This document shows, in pieces, positions 24,365 to 33,893 of a stretch of 43,293 bases of DNA. The DNA is taken from positions 1 through 43,293 of the forward strand of contig NZ_VDCS01000018.1 of the NCBI RefSeq assembly GCF_006265225.1. The letters are read 5' to 3'. This DNA comes from Allotamlana fucoidanivorans. GTDB taxonomy: Bacteria; Bacteroidota; Bacteroidia; Flavobacteriales; Flavobacteriaceae. The notes under the pieces were generated by a model that did no database searches, was not told the DNA's origin, and saw only the letters and a list, made by a program, of their open reading frames with translations. Positions within the stretch are counted from its first letter, which is position 1. Each line of letters begins with the position of its first letter. Made by a program: the position numbers and the translations under genes.

Positions 24365-25900
24365 TTAATTTTCTTTAAAATCAGGATTCATAAGCACTCT
24401 ACCTTCTTGTGCTGCTTTCATATATTCTGCTTTTGAAGGTCGAGGCCGAATACGGTACTTGGTAGGGAGGCCCGTTTCTCTAAAGAAATCATCTGGTGTT
24501 CTTCGCTTTGGCAAAAAGTCTTTAGTTTGGGATCTTGTTTCTTTTAAACGAGCTCTCATATCAGCTAAAACCTCAGCATACTCAACATTTGAAGCTATAT
24601 TATGTAGCTCATCAGGGTCATTGATAATATCAAATAACTCCTCTTTTTCTCTTGGCTTTATGAAACATTTAAGTTGCGTCTCATTAAGTGTGCCTTCTTC
24701 GTATTCTTCAAGCATGCTCTGCCAACTTCTACCACGAATTATATCTGCCGAAGGAGTGTTAGGCAAATCTTCATAAAAGTTCTTCACGTATTTATAAGCT
24801 TTTGTTCTTATCGCTCTGGTATAGTCTTCAAAATCATGAAAATGGTCTTCTGCATATATTTGATCTCTTATCTCTTTTGACGTATCTAAAAGCATGGATG
24901 AAAAGTCATACCCCTCAAATTCTTTAAAAGGGGTTAAACCAGCAAGACTCATAATTGTAGGTGCAATATCAACAGAACTCACCAAATTACTATTTACGGT
25001 ACCTGCTTTAATTTTTGCAGGCCATTTTACAATCCAAGGTGTTTTTATACCACCATCATATAAGGTTGTTTTATCCCTTGGAAATGCTCTTCCATTATCT
25101 GCAATAAACAGAATAACGGTATTCTCAGCAACACCCTGTGCTTCTAGCTCTTTTACAACATGACCAATATAACTATCCATTCTTGCTATTTCATCATAAT
25201 ATAGAGCAAAATCCTTCTTTACCAAATCGGTATCTGGCATGTACGGTGGTAATTGGACATCATTTTCATTATGCACACTTGGGCAGCTTCCATCATCATA
25301 AAAAGGTCTATGGGCATCAAATGAGGCTAACCATGTGAAAAAAGGTTTATCCTTAGGACGTTCTTTTAGCAATTTCACCCATTCATCACAACCACTACCA
25401 TCACCCACAAGTCTTCTATCTAAGCCAATAGGTGCATCAATCCATTGCATTTCAAAAAGCGCGTTAAAATCATTTCTCACAGGATCTCCCAAATGGTACT
25501 TTCCTGCTAATCCTGTCCAATAACCATTTGCCTTTAAGGCTTGAACAAATGTTTTCTTTCCTTCGGGAAGTGGCCACGATAATTGCTCGGCATCTGTATT
25601 ATGAGGATAAAGTCCTGAAATTATACTTGTTCTACTTGGGCTACAGGAACTTGTAGTTAAAAACGCTTCGGTAAACAACATGCCATCCTGTGCTAGCCTA
25701 TTTAGATTTGGAGTTTTAATATGAGGATGCCCATAGACACCAATATCATTCCAACTAACATCGTCGGCAATAATAAGTACTATGTTTGGTTTATCTGTAG
25801 TTTTGGCTGCTTCATGAGGCGCCTTCTTTTTTGACTGACAAGCTGCTATTAAAGCAATAAAAGAAAGGGAAAAATGATACAGTAATTTCTTAACTAACAT
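24365..25900 (-). CDS. Lipoprotein sulfatase (S1 family)
   Basis: 511 residues. Lipobox LIAAC with Cys21. Metal-binding NIVLIIADDVSWNDIG with D46 and D47; the formylglycine site is C86-S-P-S-R90, a Cys-type CxPSR. Further alkaline-phosphatase-fold motifs: GKYHLGDP, FFTWLASFDAHRPF, and NTVILFIADNGRAFPRDK. The pattern is closest to the sulfamidase/heparan N-sulfatase-like branch (S1_8), by recall. It would desulfate polysaccharides at the cell surface after conversion by a formylglycine-generating (anSME or FGE) enzyme encoded elsewhere. No SusC/SusD or glycosidase gene is next to it, so it is an orphan. Substrate unknown. Confidence 0.9.
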   Translation of the reverse strand: MLVKKLLYHFSLSFIALIAACQSKKKAPHEAAKTTDKPNIVLIIADDVSWNDIGVYGHPHIKTPNLNRLAQDGMLFTEAFLTTSSCSPSRTSIISGLYPHNTDAEQLSWPLPEGKKTFVQALKANGYWTGLAGKYHLGDPVRNDFNALFEMQWIDAPIGLDRRLVGDGSGCDEWVKLLKERPKDKPFFTWLASFDAHRPFYDDGSCPSVHNENDVQLPPYMPDTDLVKKDFALYYDEIARMDSYIGHVVKELEAQGVAENTVILFIADNGRAFPRDKTTLYDGGIKTPWIVKWPAKIKAGTVNSNLVSSVDIAPTIMSLAGLTPFKEFEGYDFSSMLLDTSKEIRDQIYAEDHFHDFEDYTRAIRTKAYKYVKNFYEDLPNTPSADIIRGRSWQSMLEEYEEGTLNETQLKCFIKPREKEELFDIINDPDELHNIASNVEYAEVLADMRARLKETRSQTKDFLPKRRTPDDFFRETGLPTKYRIRPRPSKAEYMKAAQEGRVLMNPDFKEN

Positions 25901-26036
25901 GGCCTGATTTTTTAAACGATGCTAAATCTAAGACTTTTCTTTAATTTTTTAAGAATATGACCAAATATTACCCTACATTTCAATTATTCTCTTATTGTGC
26001 AGAAATAAATTTAAGAGTATACCTTCTCTATACTAA

Positions 26037-26056
26037 AAAGAAGTCAATTCTTCTTT
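26037..26056 (-). terminator. Possible glmM terminator
   Basis: AAAGAAG and CTTCTTT form a 7-bp stem with a 6-base loop; on the minus strand the stem runs into TTTTT-rich sequence. It is 78 bases after the glmM stop. A second weak repeat (GGTAATT/AATTACC) overlaps the stop itself. Weak, A/T-rich. Confidence 0.4.
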
Positions 26057-26134
26057 AGTAAATAAAAATCTTTGATATTCAAACACTACCCTATTCCTAC
26101 CGTATTTATTAGGTAATTCTTTGGATTAACATAA

Positions 26135-27523
26135 TTACCGTCGAGATATATCTAAAATTTCATCTATAAACTTATCTCCAAGCGCATCAGCCTCAACTTG
26201 TGATTTTGCTTCAGTGTATATTCTAATGATGGGCTCGGTATTGCTTTTACGTAAATGCACCCAACTCTCAGCAAAATCAATTTTGACACCATCAATAGTT
26301 GTTAAATTTTCTTTCGCATAACGTTCTTCTATGGTATTCAAAATACCATCAACATCTAATCCTGGTGTAAGCTCTATTTTCTTTTTCCCCATAAAGTAAT
26401 TTGGATAACTTTTTCTAAGTTCACTTACCTTCATTTTTTTATCGGCCAATAAACTCAAAAATAAAGCTACCCCAACCAAAGCATCTCTTCCGTAATGAGA
26501 CGCAGGGTAAATAATGCCACCATTACCTTCACCCCCAATAACAACCTTATTTTTTTTCATGAGCTTAACCACATTTACTTCTCCTACTGCACTAGCCTCA
26601 TAGATTCCACCGTGTTTTTCTGTAATATCTTTTAAAGCTCGTGTAGAACTCATGTTACTCACGGTATTTCCTGGTGTTCTGCTCAGCACATAATCTGCGC
26701 AGGCTACCAAAGTATATTCCTCTCCAAACATGTCTCCATTTTCATCCATAAAAGCTAAACGATCAACATCAGGATCTACCACAATTCCAAAATCAGCTTT
26801 ATGTTCTTTAACCGCTTCAGATAAATCGGTTAAATGTTCCTTCAAAGGCTCTGGGTTATGTGGAAATTCTCCATTAGGATTACAGTGGATTTTTATCACA
26901 TCAACCCCTAAACGTTCCAAAAGTAAAGGTATAGCTATACCTCCTGTTGAATTCACCCCATCAACCACTACTCTAAACCGTTCTTCTTCAATAGCCTTTA
27001 CGTTCACTAAATCTAAATCAAGAACCTCAATAATATGAAGGTCTATATAGGCCTTATTCTTTGTAATGTTGCCTAAATTATCTACATCTGCGAAACTCAT
27101 AGTATCACTCTCGGCAATTTCAAGGATTTTTGCTCCTTCATCCGCATCTAAAAACTCACCGTCTTTATTTAACAACTTTAAGGCATTCCATTGTTTTGGA
27201 TTATGGCTAGCTGTTAAAATAATACCACCATCTGCATGTTCCATTGGCACAGCTATTTCTACGGTAGGTGTGGTAGATAACCCTACATCAACAACATCAA
27301 TCCCTAACCCAACTAAGGTATTCATTACAAGGTTTTGAATCATTTTACCTGATAGACGAGCATCACGCCCAACCACCACTTTATACTGTTCTTTATGGCG
27401 CTGTTGTTTAAGCCAAACACCATAGGCCGAAGCAAATTTTACCGCATCAATAGGAGTTAAATTTTCACCCACAGCGCCTCCAATGGTACCTCTTATACCT
27501 GATATTGATTTAATTAATGTCAT
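26135..27523 (-). CDS. glmM: Phosphoglucosamine mutase
   Basis: Converts glucosamine-6-phosphate to glucosamine-1-phosphate for peptidoglycan and LPS precursors. 462 residues of the alpha-D-phosphohexomutase family. Catalytic phosphoserine S106 in TASHNPKQWNALKL; metal loop D250-P-D-V-D-R255; sugar-specificity loop GEGNGGIIYP; phosphate-binding RKSNTEPIIRIYTEAKS near the C-terminus. Bacteroidota GlmM and phosphomannomutase are close, so the sugar specificity is likely rather than proven. It is divergent from the AcpH-like gene with a 78-base shared promoter region. Confidence 0.9.
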   Translation of the reverse strand: MTLIKSISGIRGTIGGAVGENLTPIDAVKFASAYGVWLKQQRHKEQYKVVVGRDARLSGKMIQNLVMNTLVGLGIDVVDVGLSTTPTVEIAVPMEHADGGIILTASHNPKQWNALKLLNKDGEFLDADEGAKILEIAESDTMSFADVDNLGNITKNKAYIDLHIIEVLDLDLVNVKAIEEERFRVVVDGVNSTGGIAIPLLLERLGVDVIKIHCNPNGEFPHNPEPLKEHLTDLSEAVKEHKADFGIVVDPDVDRLAFMDENGDMFGEEYTLVACADYVLSRTPGNTVSNMSSTRALKDITEKHGGIYEASAVGEVNVVKLMKKNKVVIGGEGNGGIIYPASHYGRDALVGVALFLSLLADKKMKVSELRKSYPNYFMGKKKIELTPGLDVDGILNTIEERYAKENLTTIDGVKIDFAESWVHLRKSNTEPIIRIYTEAKSQVEADALGDKFIDEILDISRR

Positions 27524-27545
27524 AATACTAAGTTAGTTTTTCGAA

Positions 27546-27553
27546 CAAATATA
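27546..27553 (-). promoter_or_regulatory. -7 box of glmM (TATATTTG)
   Basis: Minus-strand TATATTTG fits TAnnTTTG, 22 bases before the ATG. -33 not clear. Confidence 0.5.
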
Positions 27554-27601
27554 GTATTTCAAATTCGTATTTCTTACCAAGGTATTTTGTAAATTTCACA
27601 A

Positions 27602-28195
27602 ATGAACTATTTAGCACATATTTATTTATCTGGGGACAATGAGTTAGTCGTCATAGGCAATTTTATTGCAGATGGTATAAAAGGTAAAGATTATAAAAAA
27701 TACCCTGAAGCTATTCAAATAGGTATCTTATTGCATAGATATATTGACACCTTTACCGATGCGCATAAAACGGTAAGAATCAGCACTAAACGATTACATA
27801 AAAAATACGGGCATTATTCTGGGGTTATTGTTGATATTCTGTATGATCACTTTTTAGCGAAAAACTGGAGTCTATATTCAAACACGCCCCTAAAAACATT
27901 TGTAGAATCGTTTTATGATGCTCTTGAAGATCACTATGATATGCTTCCTGCTCGGATTCAAAAAATGATACCTTACATGTTATCTGAAAATTGGCTTTTA
28001 AGTTATGCATCTATTGAAGGTATTTCAAGAGTTTTAGATGGCATGAACAGAAGAACAAAAAACAGATCTGGTATGAATGAAGCAGTGGTTGAATTACAAG
28101 AATTTTATGAAGATTTTGAACATGAATTTTCTGATTTCTTTGCTGAACTTATAACCTTTTCAAAAACAAAACTTGAAGAACTAAGCGCACCTTAA
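27602..28195 (+). CDS. AcpH-like acyl carrier protein phosphodiesterase (DUF479)
   Basis: 197 residues. N-terminal MNYLAHIYLSGDNELVVIGNF with the metal-side Asp in NFIADGIKGKDY, then IQIGILLHRYIDTFTDAH (helix with H and D ligands) and GHYSGVIVDILYDHFLAKNW. These are the HD-like motifs of AcpH, which removes the 4'-phosphopantetheine arm from acyl carrier protein. Whether the flavobacterial enzyme acts on ACP is untested as far as I know. Divergent from glmM; monocistronic. Confidence 0.88.
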   Translation: MNYLAHIYLSGDNELVVIGNFIADGIKGKDYKKYPEAIQIGILLHRYIDTFTDAHKTVRISTKRLHKKYGHYSGVIVDILYDHFLAKNWSLYSNTPLKTFVESFYDALEDHYDMLPARIQKMIPYMLSENWLLSYASIEGISRVLDGMNRRTKNRSGMNEAVVELQEFYEDFEHEFSDFFAELITFSKTKLEELSAP

Positions 28196-28432
28196 TCCTA
28201 ATATTCATTAACTGTTGTAGAAGATAAACTACAATTATATAGAGTTAAATAAAACTTGTTAAACTTTAGGAGTTCGTCAGGATGATTATTTTAAAAGACC
28301 AAGTGCATATAGGTTGAACGGATTATCGAGAAGATAATACGCCCATCGTTTTTTATATAGAAACTTTCCAAATGAAAAGCATATTCAATAAATTAGCAAG
28401 AATTTATAACAGCGCCAATTAATCTATCTTGT
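28196..28432. other. Intergenic, no supported gene
   Basis: A stretch at 28279-28422 (plus) reads as about 45 codons (LKDQVHIG, stop, TDYREDNTPIVFYIETFQMK) with one internal TGA. I do not recognise it; it may be a coding relic. Nothing else is supported here. Confidence 0.25.
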
Positions 28433-29143
28433 ATGAAAAAAGTACTTAAAATAATTTTAGGAGGATTGGTATTTTTAACATTACCTAGCCTATTATTTTT
28501 TGCTTTTTTCTATTTTAAATACCATGAAAATTTGCCAGAGGGTACATCAGGAAACCAAGCAGACACCTTAGCGTACAATATGCTGAATGCCCTAAATTAT
28601 GAGGCTTACAAAAACACAGACATGATTGAGTGGACCTTTAAAAACCGAAGGCATTACATTTGGAATAAATCAAAAAACACCTGTGAAGTACTTTGGAAAT
28701 CCTACCGCGTAGACCTTAATTTAGCTAACCCTACAAAGAGTACCGTTTTTATTCATGGATTTAGAAATGAAAGTGATATTAGTCATGATTTAATAAAAAA
28801 GGCTTTAAGGTATTTTAATAACGACTCCTTTTGGCTTGTAGCGCCATACAAGGTTTTTGATAAAGGCACAGAACGTAAACTGGTAAAAATTGCAAATAAG
28901 GATGCTTTATTAGTTACCTATTCATCTGGAGGAACTACCCCAGGGGATTCTTACCTTTGGTTATTGGATGACAACGACAAACCCTATGCTTTTAAAATGT
29001 GGACTTCCATTCTTCCTATTGATGGTTTGGAAGCCTCATGGGATAATTGGATAACCACCAATACAGGAGCTATGCTCCCAACCTTTCATAAATTCTTGTT
29101 TTTAGGATTGGAAATAACACATATAAAAACATCTAGCAATTAA
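28433..29143 (+). CDS. Membrane-anchored protein of unknown function
   Basis: 236 residues. One N-terminal membrane segment (about 8-29, ILGGLVFLTLPSLLFFAFF) followed by a single extracytoplasmic domain rich in aromatic beta strands (MIEWTFKNRRHYIWNKSK, CEVLWKSYRVDLNL, FWLVAPYKVFDKGTER, DSYLWLLDDNDKPYAFKMW, SILPIDGLEASWDNW). The alternating strand and Trp pattern looks like a single-layer lipoprotein-carrier-like sheet and resembles hypothetical Bacteroidota proteins; no family name is certain. It converges with the Tudor-like gene with a 2-base gap. Confidence 0.75.
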   Translation: MKKVLKIILGGLVFLTLPSLLFFAFFYFKYHENLPEGTSGNQADTLAYNMLNALNYEAYKNTDMIEWTFKNRRHYIWNKSKNTCEVLWKSYRVDLNLANPTKSTVFIHGFRNESDISHDLIKKALRYFNNDSFWLVAPYKVFDKGTERKLVKIANKDALLVTYSSGGTTPGDSYLWLLDDNDKPYAFKMWTSILPIDGLEASWDNWITTNTGAMLPTFHKFLFLGLEITHIKTSSN

Positions 29144-29145
29144 TA

Positions 29146-29670
29146 CTACTTACTGCGCTGCCCTACAAAGTGATGACTTTTTGATTTAAACAAGACATTG
29201 AAACTTGTTAAGCTTCCATAAATTCTAGTAATATATTGTTGCAAGTCAATTTTTCCTTGCTCATCTAAATCACTCGAATTAATACGTTGTTCCATAACTC
29301 TTAGTCGATCTCTTACCATGATGATCTTATGAAAAAATTTATCTATAGGCAATTCATAAGGTTTCAAATTATTCTCAGCTGGTTGTAAAATAAGTGTTCC
29401 ACCTTTATACTTATCGGCAATAGGAACAACTTCGCTCACATCACTCCATTTTTTTAATATATTCACTAAACTCTGTTCTACTTCAAAAAAACTAATAGTA
29501 TCAACATCATCTTGCGTTGCTTCAATAACTTCAAATTCACTATCTAAGTCAATCGTTTCTAAACCATTTTCAATAAATGTTACCCAATAATGTTGTGAAG
29601 TTACATTAGTTACAACACCTTTTCCATATTCTGAATGATTAATTCTTGAACCTATACCTAATAATTTCAT
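29146..29670 (-). CDS. Tudor/SH3-like protein beside uvrA
   Basis: 174 residues, soluble. Residues 4-50 (GIGSRINHSEYGKGVVTNV, then YWVTFIENGLETIDLDSEFEVIEA) match the SH3/Tudor fold at the C-terminus of PcrA/UvrD helicases (G.rV.H..fG.G.V......vxF...G...l). The rest is helical and polar (VRDRLRVMEQRINSSDLDEQG, LQQYITRIYGSLTSF). The helicase part is absent. It is divergent from uvrA with a 135-base shared upstream region, which suggests a repair or transcription-coupled function, but only by fold and position. Confidence 0.7.
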   Translation of the reverse strand: MKLLGIGSRINHSEYGKGVVTNVTSQHYWVTFIENGLETIDLDSEFEVIEATQDDVDTISFFEVEQSLVNILKKWSDVSEVVPIADKYKGGTLILQPAENNLKPYELPIDKFFHKIIMVRDRLRVMEQRINSSDLDEQGKIDLQQYITRIYGSLTSFNVLFKSKSHHFVGQRSK

Positions 29671-29717
29671 CTCTTTAGTTTTAAGTTGTTAGCTAGCATT
29701 TCTACTTACAATAATAA

Positions 29718-29725
29718 CAAATCTA
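29718..29725 (-). promoter_or_regulatory. -7 box of the Tudor-like gene (TAGATTTG)
   Basis: Minus-strand TAGATTTG fits TAnnTTTG, about 48 bases upstream of the ATG. No good -33. Confidence 0.45.
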
Positions 29726-29762
29726 ACGCTAATCTTCACAAGAATTTAACATCTAAAAATTG

Positions 29763-29770
29763 TATCTTCG
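29763..29770 (+). promoter_or_regulatory. -7 box of uvrA (TATCTTCG)
   Basis: TATCTTCGC matches TAnnTTTG with one change and lies 36 bases before the uvrA ATG. No clear -33, and no SOS-like inverted repeat is obvious. Confidence 0.45.
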
Positions 29771-29805
29771 CAGTCTTGTTTACCTAACAAAGGTTTACTA
29801 TTGCT

Positions 29806-32643
29806 ATGAGTAAATTTGAAGAACGTATTGAAGTAAGAGGAGCGAGAGTTCACAACCTAAAAAATATTGATGTATCCATTCCAAGGGAAAAACTTGTAGT
29901 TATTACAGGACTTTCTGGAAGTGGCAAATCATCATTAGCATTTGATACTATTTACGCTGAAGGTCAAAGACGGTATATTGAAACTTTTTCCGCCTATGCA
30001 CGTCAATTTTTAGGAGGCTTAGAACGCCCTGATGTTGATAAAATTGATGGGCTTTCCCCTGTAATTGCCATTGAGCAAAAAACAACGAGTAAATCGCCAC
30101 GATCAACCGTTGGAACCATTACAGAGATTTATGATTTTATGCGTTTACTCTTTGCCAGAGCTAGTGACGCTTACAGCTATAACACAGGTGACAAAATGGT
30201 TAGTTATAGTGATGAACAAATTAAAGCACTTATACTTAAAGATTTTGAAGGTCAGCGCATCAATATTTTAGCACCAGTAATTCGATCAAGAAAAGGACAT
30301 TACAGAGAATTATTTGAACACATTGCAAAACAAGGGTTTGTAAAAGTAAGAACAGACGGTGAAATTCGGGATATTGCGAAAGGCATGAAACTTGATCGCT
30401 ATAAAACCCACGATATTGAAATTGTTATTGATAGATTAGTGGTTAATGACACTATTGATAATGATAAACGACTCACAGAAACGATTAATACAGCCATGTA
30501 TCATGGCGAAGACGTTTTATTGGTTATTAATCAAGATAATGGTGAAACGCGTTATTTTAGTAGAAATTTAATGTGTCCGTCTTCAGGTATTTCATATCCA
30601 AATCCTGAGCCTAATAATTTTTCTTTTAATTCTCCCAAAGGAGCTTGCCATACGTGTAATGGCATAGGAACCTTGTATCAGGTTAATGAAAACAAAATTA
30701 TTCCAGATGATTCGTTGTCTATAAAAAATGGGGCACTAGCGCCTCATGGCCCTGAAAAAAATAGCTGGATCTTTAAACAGTTTGAAACTATTGCGACACG
30801 ATTTAACTTTAAACTTACTGATGCTTATAAAAGTATTCCTAAGGAAGCCAAACACATGATTCTTTATGGAGGTCATGACAAATTTTCTGTTGAAAGTAAA
30901 ACTTTAGGAGTTACTAGAGATTATAAGATTGATTTTGAAGGGGTAGCTAACTTTATAGAAAATCAATATAAAACGGCTGAATCAACTTCACTAAAACGCT
31001 GGGCAAAAGATTTTATGGACAAGGTTACGTGCCCTGATTGTAAAGGCTCAAGACTCAAAAAGGAATCTCTTTACTTTAAAATAAACAATAAAAATATTGC
31101 CGAATTAGCAAACTTAGATATTGTTGATTTATCTCTATGGTTTGCGGATCTTCATAAACACCTTTCTGAAAAACAGTTTAAAATAGCTGAAGAAATACTC
31201 AAAGAAATTAAATCACGACTTCAATTTTTATTAGATGTTGGTTTAAATTATTTAAGCCTTAACCGAAGTTCAAAATCATTATCTGGTGGTGAGGCGCAAC
31301 GCATTAGGTTAGCTACACAAATAGGATCTCAGCTTGTTGGTGTTCTATATATTCTAGATGAACCCAGTATTGGTTTACATCAACGCGACAATGAAAAACT
31401 CATAAATTCTCTCGTTTCTTTAAGAGATATTGGAAATTCGGTGATTGTGGTAGAGCATGATAAAGACATGATAGAACGTGCCGATTATGTTATTGATATT
31501 GGTCCTAGGGCGGGTAAACATGGTGGTGAAATTATTAGCATTGGAAACCCCAACGAACTAAAATCACAAAATACCTTAACCGCTGATTATTTAAACGGGA
31601 GCAAGGAAATAGAAATTCCTAAAACACGAAGAAGTGGTAACGGTCATTTTTTAGACTTGAGAGGTTGCACGGGTAATAATCTTAAAAATGTATCGGTAAA
31701 ATTTCCACTTGGTAAAATGATTGGGGTTACAGGGGTTTCTGGAAGTGGTAAATCTACTCTTATTAATGAAACGCTCTACCCTATTTTAAATGCTCATTAC
31801 TTTAATGGTGTGAAAAAACCAATGCCATACAAAAGCATAAATGGTTTAGAACATATTGACAAAGTGATTGACATTAATCAATCACCCATAGGGCGAACTC
31901 CCAGAAGCAATCCCGCTACTTATACGGGTGTTTTTAGTGAAATAAGAAGTTTATTTGCAAAAATTCCAGAAGCTATGATTCGTGGTTATAAGCCTGGAAG
32001 GTTTAGCTTTAATGTAAAAGGTGGGCGCTGTGAAACCTGTCAAGGTGGCGGATTAAAGGTGATTGAAATGAACTTTCTTCCAGATGTTTATGTAGAATGT
32101 GAAACTTGCCAAGGTAAGCGGTTTAACCGAGAAACCCTTGAAATTCGTTACAAAGGAAAATCTATTAGTGATGTTTTAAACATGACCATTAATGAAGGGG
32201 TAAATTTCTTTGAGCATATTCCTAAAATACATAAAAAACTAAAAACCATAAAAGATGTTGGGCTGGGCTATATCACCCTAGGGCAGCAAAGTACCACGCT
32301 TTCGGGTGGTGAAGCCCAACGCATAAAACTAGCTACAGAACTATCAAAACGAGATACTGGAAACACGTTTTATATCTTAGACGAACCTACAACAGGGCTC
32401 CACTTTGAAGATATAAGGGTTTTAATGCTTGTGTTAAACAAACTTGTAAATAAAGGAAACACTGTGTTAATTATTGAACATAATTTAGATGTCATTAAAA
32501 CGGTAGATCATATTATTGATATTGGTTATGAAGGCGGAAAAGGTGGCGGACAAATTATTGTTGAAGGCCCTCCTGAAGAGGTAGTAAAACATAACAAAAG
32601 CTATACCGCCAAATTTCTTAAAAAGGAATTAATAACAGTCTAG
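29806..32643 (+). CDS. uvrA: Excinuclease ABC subunit A
   Basis: DNA damage sensor of nucleotide excision repair; dimeric ABC ATPase that loads UvrB. 945 residues. First Walker [10 protein letters not shown] (35-43), second in [16 protein letters not shown]; signatures [18 protein letters not shown] and [18 protein letters not shown]; Walker B in [15 protein letters not shown] and [15 protein letters not shown]. The C-terminal zinc module is intact (CETCQGGG...CETCQGKRF). In the first ATPase half the E. coli-type CPIC is CPSS here (C257, S260) while CHTC (281-284) is kept, so that zinc site lacks one Cys. Such a change is, as I recall, common in Bacteroidota. Confidence 0.97.
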   Translation: MSKFEERIEVRGARVHNLKNIDVSIPREKLVVITGLSGSGKSSLAFDTIYAEGQRRYIETFSAYARQFLGGLERPDVDKIDGLSPVIAIEQKTTSKSPRSTVGTITEIYDFMRLLFARASDAYSYNTGDKMVSYSDEQIKALILKDFEGQRINILAPVIRSRKGHYRELFEHIAKQGFVKVRTDGEIRDIAKGMKLDRYKTHDIEIVIDRLVVNDTIDNDKRLTETINTAMYHGEDVLLVINQDNGETRYFSRNLMCPSSGISYPNPEPNNFSFNSPKGACHTCNGIGTLYQVNENKIIPDDSLSIKNGALAPHGPEKNSWIFKQFETIATRFNFKLTDAYKSIPKEAKHMILYGGHDKFSVESKTLGVTRDYKIDFEGVANFIENQYKTAESTSLKRWAKDFMDKVTCPDCKGSRLKKESLYFKINNKNIAELANLDIVDLSLWFADLHKHLSEKQFKIAEEILKEIKSRLQFLLDVGLNYLSLNRSSKSLSGGEAQRIRLATQIGSQLVGVLYILDEPSIGLHQRDNEKLINSLVSLRDIGNSVIVVEHDKDMIERADYVIDIGPRAGKHGGEIISIGNPNELKSQNTLTADYLNGSKEIEIPKTRRSGNGHFLDLRGCTGNNLKNVSVKFPLGKMIGVTGVSGSGKSTLINETLYPILNAHYFNGVKKPMPYKSINGLEHIDKVIDINQSPIGRTPRSNPATYTGVFSEIRSLFAKIPEAMIRGYKPGRFSFNVKGGRCETCQGGGLKVIEMNFLPDVYVECETCQGKRFNRETLEIRYKGKSISDVLNMTINEGVNFFEHIPKIHKKLKTIKDVGLGYITLGQQSTTLSGGEAQRIKLATELSKRDTGNTFYILDEPTTGLHFEDIRVLMLVLNKLVNKGNTVLIIEHNLDVIKTVDHIIDIGYEGGKGGGQIIVEGPPEEVVKHNKSYTAKFLKKELITV

Positions 32644-32717
32644 CTCATACTTGGTACTTGATCATATCATTTAATCGGAGTACTATTTCGTACATTTTTA
32701 TATAAACCTAAAAAAAT

Positions 32718-32884
32718 ATGAAAAGTTTACTTTGGATAGTAGCCGTTATATGTATAATAACATAACTCCTTGGTCTTGTAGGCATAGTTCCTAACATTGG
32801 CGCAAGTAGCTTAATACATATTTTATTAGTTATAGCAATTATCATGGTCTTTATAACATTATAAGCGGTAAAAGACCGCTGTAA
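32718..32884 (+). pseudogene. Broken lmo0937-family small membrane protein
   Basis: From ATG 32718 the frame reads MKSLLWIVAVICIIT, TAA (32763), then LLGLVGIVPNIGASSLIHIL and LVIAIIMVFIT. A shift of frame near 32859 restores ISGKRPL before TAA ending at 32884. This is the full pattern of the roughly 50-residue lmo0937 (DUF5670-like) membrane family: LLW..AVI.II.WLLG..G.V....LIHILLVIAII..... ISG.RPL. The stop replaces the conserved Trp. So one nonsense change and one frameshift are seen. The family's function is unknown; it is stress-associated in some bacteria. Confidence 0.65.
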
Positions 32885-32915
32885 AATTACTACATTCAAT
32901 CAGTTCCATAAATAA

Positions 32916-32957
32916 GGAAAGGTGCATGTACTTAACAGATTCACCTTTCCCTTTTTT
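32916..32957 (+). terminator. Intrinsic terminator after the lmo0937 relic
   Basis: GGAAAGGTG (32916-32924) and CACCTTTCC (32942-32950) pair over 9 bp, followed by CTTTTTT. It lies 32 bases past the end of the relic and would have ended its transcript. Confidence 0.82.
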
Positions 32958-33067
32958 ATTAAAAAATAAAACTAATAATCCTAAGTAGAATATTGGAGTA
33001 TCTTATTTTTAAATCTTATTTTGCAAACAAAACAAATGTAAGTTTCATTGATTAAAGACTTAAAACT

Positions 33068-33757
33068 ATGATGAAAGAATTACGACACAAAGGCTGGAAT
33101 GAAATAAAAACAAATGACTCATGGGCTATTTTTAAAATCATGGGCGAATTTGTTAATGGCTTTGAAAAAATGAGCAAAATAGGACCTTGTGTATCTATTT
33201 TTGGTTCGGCCAGAACAAAACCTGAAGACAAATACTATAAGTTGGCCGAGTCTGTAGCAAAAGCTATTGTTGAAGCTGGATATGGCGTGATAACTGGCGG
33301 AGGACCAGGAATTATGGAAGCTGGTAATAAAGGCGCTCATTTAGGCGGAGGTACTTCGGTTGGACTCAACATTGAATTGCCATTTGAACAACATGACAAC
33401 CCTTATATTGATGCTGATAAAAACTTAGACTTTGATTACTTCTTTGTACGCAAAGTGATGTTTGTAAAATATTCACAAGGCTTTGTTGTTATGCCAGGAG
33501 GCTTTGGTACACTTGATGAATTATTTGAAGCCATTACCCTTATTCAAACTCATAAAATAGGTAAGTTTCCTATCATTCTGGTAGGAACAGATTTTTGGCG
33601 AGGTCTGATAGACTGGATTAAAACCACACTTTTAGACAGATTCTCAAACATAAGTCCTAAAGATTTAGACTTAATTCATTTGGTGGATAGAGAACATGAA
33701 GTAATCACTATTCTTGATGAATTCTATAAAAAATCAAATTTATCTCCTAATTTTTAG
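33068..33757 (+). CDS. LOG-family nucleoside-monophosphate phosphoribohydrolase
   Basis: 229 residues, Rossmann-like 'lysine decarboxylase' superfamily (LOG, TIGR00730 type). Nucleotide-binding GPCVSIFGSARTKPEDKYY; GVITGGGPGIMEAGNKGA (73-90); the catalytic PGGFGTLDE at 143-151 matches PGGxGTxxE. These enzymes release ribose-5-phosphate and a free base from nucleoside 5'-monophosphates, and plant members make active cytokinin. It is an enzyme of nucleotide turnover here, with no evidence for hormone synthesis. Two ATGs (33068 and 33071) are possible. It lies upstream of the M1-like gene with a 136-base gap. Confidence 0.92.
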   Translation: MMKELRHKGWNEIKTNDSWAIFKIMGEFVNGFEKMSKIGPCVSIFGSARTKPEDKYYKLAESVAKAIVEAGYGVITGGGPGIMEAGNKGAHLGGGTSVGLNIELPFEQHDNPYIDADKNLDFDYFFVRKVMFVKYSQGFVVMPGGFGTLDELFEAITLIQTHKIGKFPIILVGTDFWRGLIDWIKTTLLDRFSNISPKDLDLIHLVDREHEVITILDEFYKKSNLSPNF

Positions 33758-33893
33758 TCATTACAACGTATTAAATTGGATAAGTATAGTACTAATTACG
33801 CCTATAATCATTGCTTATTAGTTAAGGGTTTGGTAGTATATTTATTATATTGCATCGCCTTTATGACTATAACCTTTTAACGCTATTATAATA

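Noticed and set aside
27232-27260. TTGGCACAGC in glmM resembling a -24 element
   Set aside because: Ten bases after GG there is TC instead of GC, and it lies inside a conserved coding stretch.
28264-28422. Plus-strand stretch of about 45 codons with one TGA
   Set aside because: No family could be recognised and the run is short; kept only as a note on the intergenic region.
32708-32899. 63-codon minus-strand open frame
   Set aside because: It is the shadow of the lmo0937-type relic on the plus strand and has no recognisable features of its own.
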